Assembly (NCBI GenBank): GCA_007922225.1
Contig: ML679941.1
Span: 61,847,079-61,911,078, forward strand
Reading direction: 5' to 3'
Origin: Emydura subglobosa
Taxonomy: Eukaryota; Chordata; Testudines; Chelidae
DNA length: 64,000 bases
The first letter of the stretch is position 1; each line of letters starts with the position of its first letter. The position numbers were made by a program, and so were the translations under genes. The notes below the pieces were generated by a model. That model saw nothing but the letters and a program-made list of their open reading frames with translations, searched no databases and was not told where the DNA came from. Shown one piece after another: positions 59,836 through 64,000 of the stretch.

Positions 59836-62068
59836 ATTTCTCCCCCACCCCTCAAATAATGATTTGAAACACTAGAAAACATTTCTGTTATCTTATTTTT
59901 CTTGGTATAATCCTTTCCAGATAATGCAGTATACTTATAGAATTAAGCAAGGTCTTTTTTCTCTTTATATATTCTTTCACTTTTATATTGTACTAAACTG
60001 AAAGATTTTTTTTGTTACATCAAAGAAAATTTGAAATCTTTTCAAAATATAATTATTACCATTAATTTAAGCAAATACAAAACCAAGGAACTGGCTCTCT
60101 GATAATTTTTGACTAAATAGCAGCAATATCAAAGCAGCAGGCCACTCAAGTCTTAAAAACACTGTCTGAATCTAAAGTTAGAAACATAGTATTTCCAAAG
60201 TTTTCATGCCTTTAAAAAGGAAATAAGTGAAAATCTAATTAAAGATGTATGGTTTGTTGACACTTTTCATTTGAAAGTTTGGGTATGCGGGTTTGTAAAT
60301 GGAAATCTTAATATGTGGTGTTTGTGGTAACTCTACATTTTATTGTAAAGAGCATTTTGATTCTTTGTTTTTATTTGCATATATTTCAATATCATGATGT
60401 GAGTAAGGTATTTCCATATAAAATAAGAGATCAGAAAAAGTCCCTCTTTTTCCTCCTCCTCCATTATGAAGTTTCATATACTAATGATTGAAAAAGTTTG
60501 TAAAACAAACATTTTTAAGTGACCTACATATTAAGACATTTTGTTTTAAAATGAGCTAGTGTAAATTTATTCCTATGAGCTGATTACCCAAATAATAAGG
60601 TTGGCATGGGCTCAGATAAGAAGGGCATCAACCAGCTTCCATTCCACTCTGACATCCAATCATACATCTTGCTCATTGAGACATCCAGCACATTTAGCTC
60701 ATTTAAAAGAAGATATTTGCTAGTCACCTTTATGGCCTGATCCTGCCAGACTTTATTCACTGAAAATTCCCATTGGACTTCTTAAATGCTCATATCATGA
60801 TCATGGTGTGAATCAGCAAATACCTAAGTTTAAAAAGTGATGCAAATAGCTGTAGTGGAGGATCGACTGGCACCAGGTGTTAACTGAGGAGCAATTTGGA
60901 AATCTAAAGTACACTTGGGCACAGGAATAAAGGGCCTGAGGGAAAGTATGGAAAGATTTACCTATAGTGAGAATAAGAAAGCCCAATAAAATTTCATTTC
61001 ATGCTGTGACTTTCATGCTGAAAGTACTTTACAAAGCAATATACCAGATGCTATTAGTGCCATGACTATATAGGCAAATATTAGTTTGGAATGTGGCATA
61101 CAGCCAAAGGCCAGCACAATGTATCCTGGAGAGCTAGTTAGTGCTGAGGAAAGTGGATTATAGCACCTTTTTGGAGAGTGTGCAATATCTACTCTCCAGC
61201 CAGTTCTGAGGGGTAGGGGCAGGAATGGGAGAGGAGACAGTTCTGCCCCCATCTGTTTTGGAGAGGCTAGTTCTTACTGCAGCAGAAGGCCCCAGAGATG
61301 TCTTATGTTTCCTGGTGCTAGGACTCCCATTGTGTATAGTTTTTCTGTGGACTCTGTAAGACAGAGGCTGTTTGAGGGGGTAAGGGCTATAGGTCACTCA
61401 AAGTTGGACTAAACAAAATGTTAAAGGTACTCTTCAGAAGGCTGTCTCGCTAAACTAAAAGCCTATAATTTACTAGCTGCATCACTTTCCAAAGGCTATA
61501 TCTGAAACAGTAAATCATTTTTACAAACAATTCAAGTGCAGCATAAAATTGCTTGAATATAATTACTATAGAAAACGTATCAGCACATATATTAATTTCA
61601 GTCTGAGTTAAGATAATTGCATTCAGTCGCTATAAAAGTGTGTTAATGTTAACCTCAAATTCACAAGCAAGCTACTCTCTCCTTAGCAGAAGTCATGTTG
61701 CATCAATATCAGTGTTTAAAATCTTAGGTCTTAGCTGAACATCATTTCAGAAAGGCATAGGTTAAAGATGTTTATAGTGGGTTGTGTTTGTCAGTGAAAG
61801 TCCTTTTCTAGTCTCTGATTATGTAAGTCTTTACTGTTGTCAGACAGGATTCTGGGCTAGTTGCTGATGGTGAGCATCTGGCCTGTTAGGTTCTTCTCCT
61901 TCCTCTGTTCTTGATGATGGTGGTCAGCCTTATTTCAGTTCAGACATGTTGCCTCTGCTTGATTCCTTCTCATACCTGGTTAGCATGTCATCTCAAGAAT
62001 CAGCAAACCCCACCCCCCTTCTTCCTTTTGGGTTGTTGTGTTGCTTCCTGAGGTATCCACGGCTGTGA
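59836..62068. other. Intergenic stretch without recognised gene
   Basis: AT-rich; nothing recognised. Confidence 0.5.
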
Positions 62069-62069
62069 G

Positions 62070-63125
62070 GCACCTCTCTGCCACCTGCCCTTAGCATGAG
62101 GAAGCCTTGTTTGTGCCTGCCAGGAGTCAGCACCCAGAATCCTTTGGCCAAGGGCAACACAAACATTCCCCTCTCAGCCTACACAGGCTCCACTGTCCCT
62201 CTGCAGGTAAGTAATAGGCACACTCCACTTGCTGAGGCTTCCAAGAACCCCCCTGGAGTGTCCAGCCCCTGTTCCTCTGAACAGTCACTGAATTCACAGG
62301 CCCACGGTTCCCAAACGATCAGTACACCTCTGCTCACCAGTTTCACCTCAGGATCACTACTCTGCTCAACTCACAGCACTTATACTTGATTTTACTATCA
62401 GCAAACCTATTTTTATTTTCTCAGGAACAGAGATTCAAATAATAGCAAAAGGCAGAAGTATTGGAAACAATTGGTTACATCTAAAATAAAATCATAATAC
62501 ATCTTCTAGGCCTAGACTTAACTGACAAGACACTCTCCTGTCTCAAAGGTTAGCTCATTCAAAGTCTTTCTTGCAGTGTTTAAGAGGCAAGCCAACCATG
62601 ACTGTTCATAAGACATGCATGTTGGCTGCTTGTCATCTAGGAGAAGGATACTGGATGTCTTTTTACATTCTCCTGATATGCCAGTCTAATTGTTTGATTT
62701 TACTCATAAACAGGACACTCCACCGGTTGTGTGTTCCTTCCTGGAGATGTTTTGATCTCTTTTTTATTTTGATTATCTGGTGACTCTGTACGCACATAGA
62801 CTTGTAAAACACATAATACAAAATGGTCAGTCAGGGAGAGATAAGCATCTCCTATCTGCAGCCTGCACAGAACCTGTTTATGACCTTCAGGCAATCTGTC
62901 TTAACTTACATATCATAAGAACATAGTTTTCAGTATAGATAGGTAAATCCTTGGATATCATCCATATGTATATCTCGCAATGAGTATGAGGGGCAATGTG
63001 CTACAGGCTGCTGGTAGATACTTCATAGGCCACCCTTTGGCGCACTATTTTGTAGACAGGGGATTCCTGTAAACCCCTAATGCCCTCTGCCACTTGGCAT
63101 CAAGGGATCTCTGGACCACATGTGT
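62070..63125 (+). repeat. Unidentified 1.05-kb interspersed repeat, copy 2
   Basis: Plus-strand counterpart of 54690-55750, with the same ordered landmarks (CACCTGCCCTTAG at 62082, GAAGCCTTGTTTGTGC at 62102, TTGGCCAAGGGCAA at 62144, AGATAAGCATCTCC at 62840). The 97-codon frame at 62096-62389 lies inside it and is not a gene. Confidence 0.65.
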
Positions 63126-64000
63126 TATTTACAATCCTTCAGAGTTTGGGATGGCTGCCTTGTTCTGTTAATCTATTCACTTGCTCTTTCCCTAAACTGT
63201 TGAGTTCTCAGATTAGCTGCCTGAGTTTTCAGGGAAAACGTTGCAGTTCCTCACTTCAGGATCTATCTCCCATTCTATCTTCCCCGCCCCTCCCCCCCAA
63301 TTAAAATTAGCAATTATATAACTTACCTTTTGTTTCAGCTTTTATTTCTCTGAATGACTTTTCCATTATTAAAAATTCCTCCCCCCCTGAAAGATATCAA
63401 TAATGCTGCTGCTATCAAATTATCAGTTTACTCATAGACTATTTGTGTAAAGACGGTATAGTATTAGCAAATCTGAGAAAAGTGAATGATATGTTAATAT
63501 TAAGGCAGAAATTTCTCATTTGTTCTCAAGTTCCTTTTACAGTGCTCGTACTTGAATACTTATATAGGCTAATATTTATTCTTTGTTTTATATGAATTGA
63601 AAAAGGAACAATAGAAAACACTATAAACAGGGAGGAAATGGTCTTGCCTTTCACGCTCTAAAATAGGATTAGTAACTTTTATGTCTCTTATCTATGACTA
63701 GAAAGGGACTTTTGAAACATTCAGAAAACAACTTGGTATTAGTACATTTAACTCCTTACATTATATGTTCCGTGCCCCTGTCTCCAGCTGGCACATTGTG
63801 CTCAGCTCCTGCATCAACCTGTCCAGTTATATTGTTATGTGCTTCACAATAGCTCATTCTTGGACATTATATCCATTCTTTTATGAAGAGAGGGAATATT
63901 GAGTAGGACATCAGGAGTCTCCTTTACTTTTTGAAAACTGCCCAGGTGGCTTTAGCTGTCACCTAGACAATTACTTGGGAGGAACAAAGGGAATGTACCT
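63126..64000. other. Intergenic stretch without recognised gene
   Basis: AT-rich with a short C run near 63292. Nothing recognised. Confidence 0.5.

Noticed and set aside
62096..62389. 97-codon plus-strand frame, Ser/Thr/Pro-rich
   Set aside because: Inside the unidentified 1.05-kb repeat; the other copy is not open in this frame.
1..64000. CRISPR arrays, operons, bacterial-type promoters or tRNA genes
   Set aside because: The window is vertebrate chromosomal DNA. No regularly spaced repeats, Shine-Dalgarno/operon layout or intact cloverleaf gene was found.

Overview
This is vertebrate nuclear DNA, most likely from a turtle or a close sauropsid relative. Many CR1 LINE fragments are present. 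Some end in ATTCTATG-type 3' repeats and others in a 3' end reading GACCAATGGTCCATCTAGCCCAGT on one strand. They occur with a MIR SINE, a 5S-rRNA-derived SINE, hAT and Tigger-like DNA transposons, hairpin MITEs and a vertebrate Ty3/gypsy element. There are no operons, no bacterial-style gene packing and no long intact ORF. The longest open frames (199, 203 and 192 codons) lie inside repeats.

Only one host gene can be supported: the first coding exon of LIN7A on the minus strand (9344 down to 9302). It encodes MATLTAVQPLTLDR and ends at a consensus GTAAGC splice donor, inside a CpG island at about 8.8-9.95 kb. Bases 1-9301 are therefore the 5' part of LIN7A intron 1, and everything right of the island is upstream intergenic sequence. 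No second LIN7A exon and no second gene was seen.

The intergenic part is a stack of nested mobile elements. 14.05-19.25 kb is one CR1 split by three later insertions: a 1.25-kb GC-rich element with 84-86-bp terminal direct repeats, a 1.4-kb LTR-like insert, and a 0.3-kb MITE. 34.65-37.61 kb is a second CR1 carrying a sister of the GC-rich element with a perfect 5-bp target duplication. Further CR1 fragments lie at 5.1-6.1, 23.9-24.7, 27.5-28.6, 31.8-32.4, 40.9-42.7 and 58.9-59.8 kb. A hAT element with 8-bp (6/8) target duplications is at 38.78-39.51 kb.

Two retroelements stand out. At 43.5-46.9 kb (minus) is a decayed Ty3/gypsy element whose integrase lies upstream of reverse transcriptase, the order described for the Gmr1 group. 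At 51086-53989 is a small defective endogenous retrovirus. It has a 755-bp 5' LTR (TGTTG...CAACA), a 19-nt primer-binding site matching tRNA-Asn, 5-bp AGTGT target duplications, broken lysine-rich frames where gag should be, and no pol or env. A 1.05-kb unidentified repeat occurs as an inverted pair at 54.7-55.75 and 62.07-63.1 kb. The genes here do not form a pathway: the window is one promoter/first exon embedded in transposon-rich DNA.
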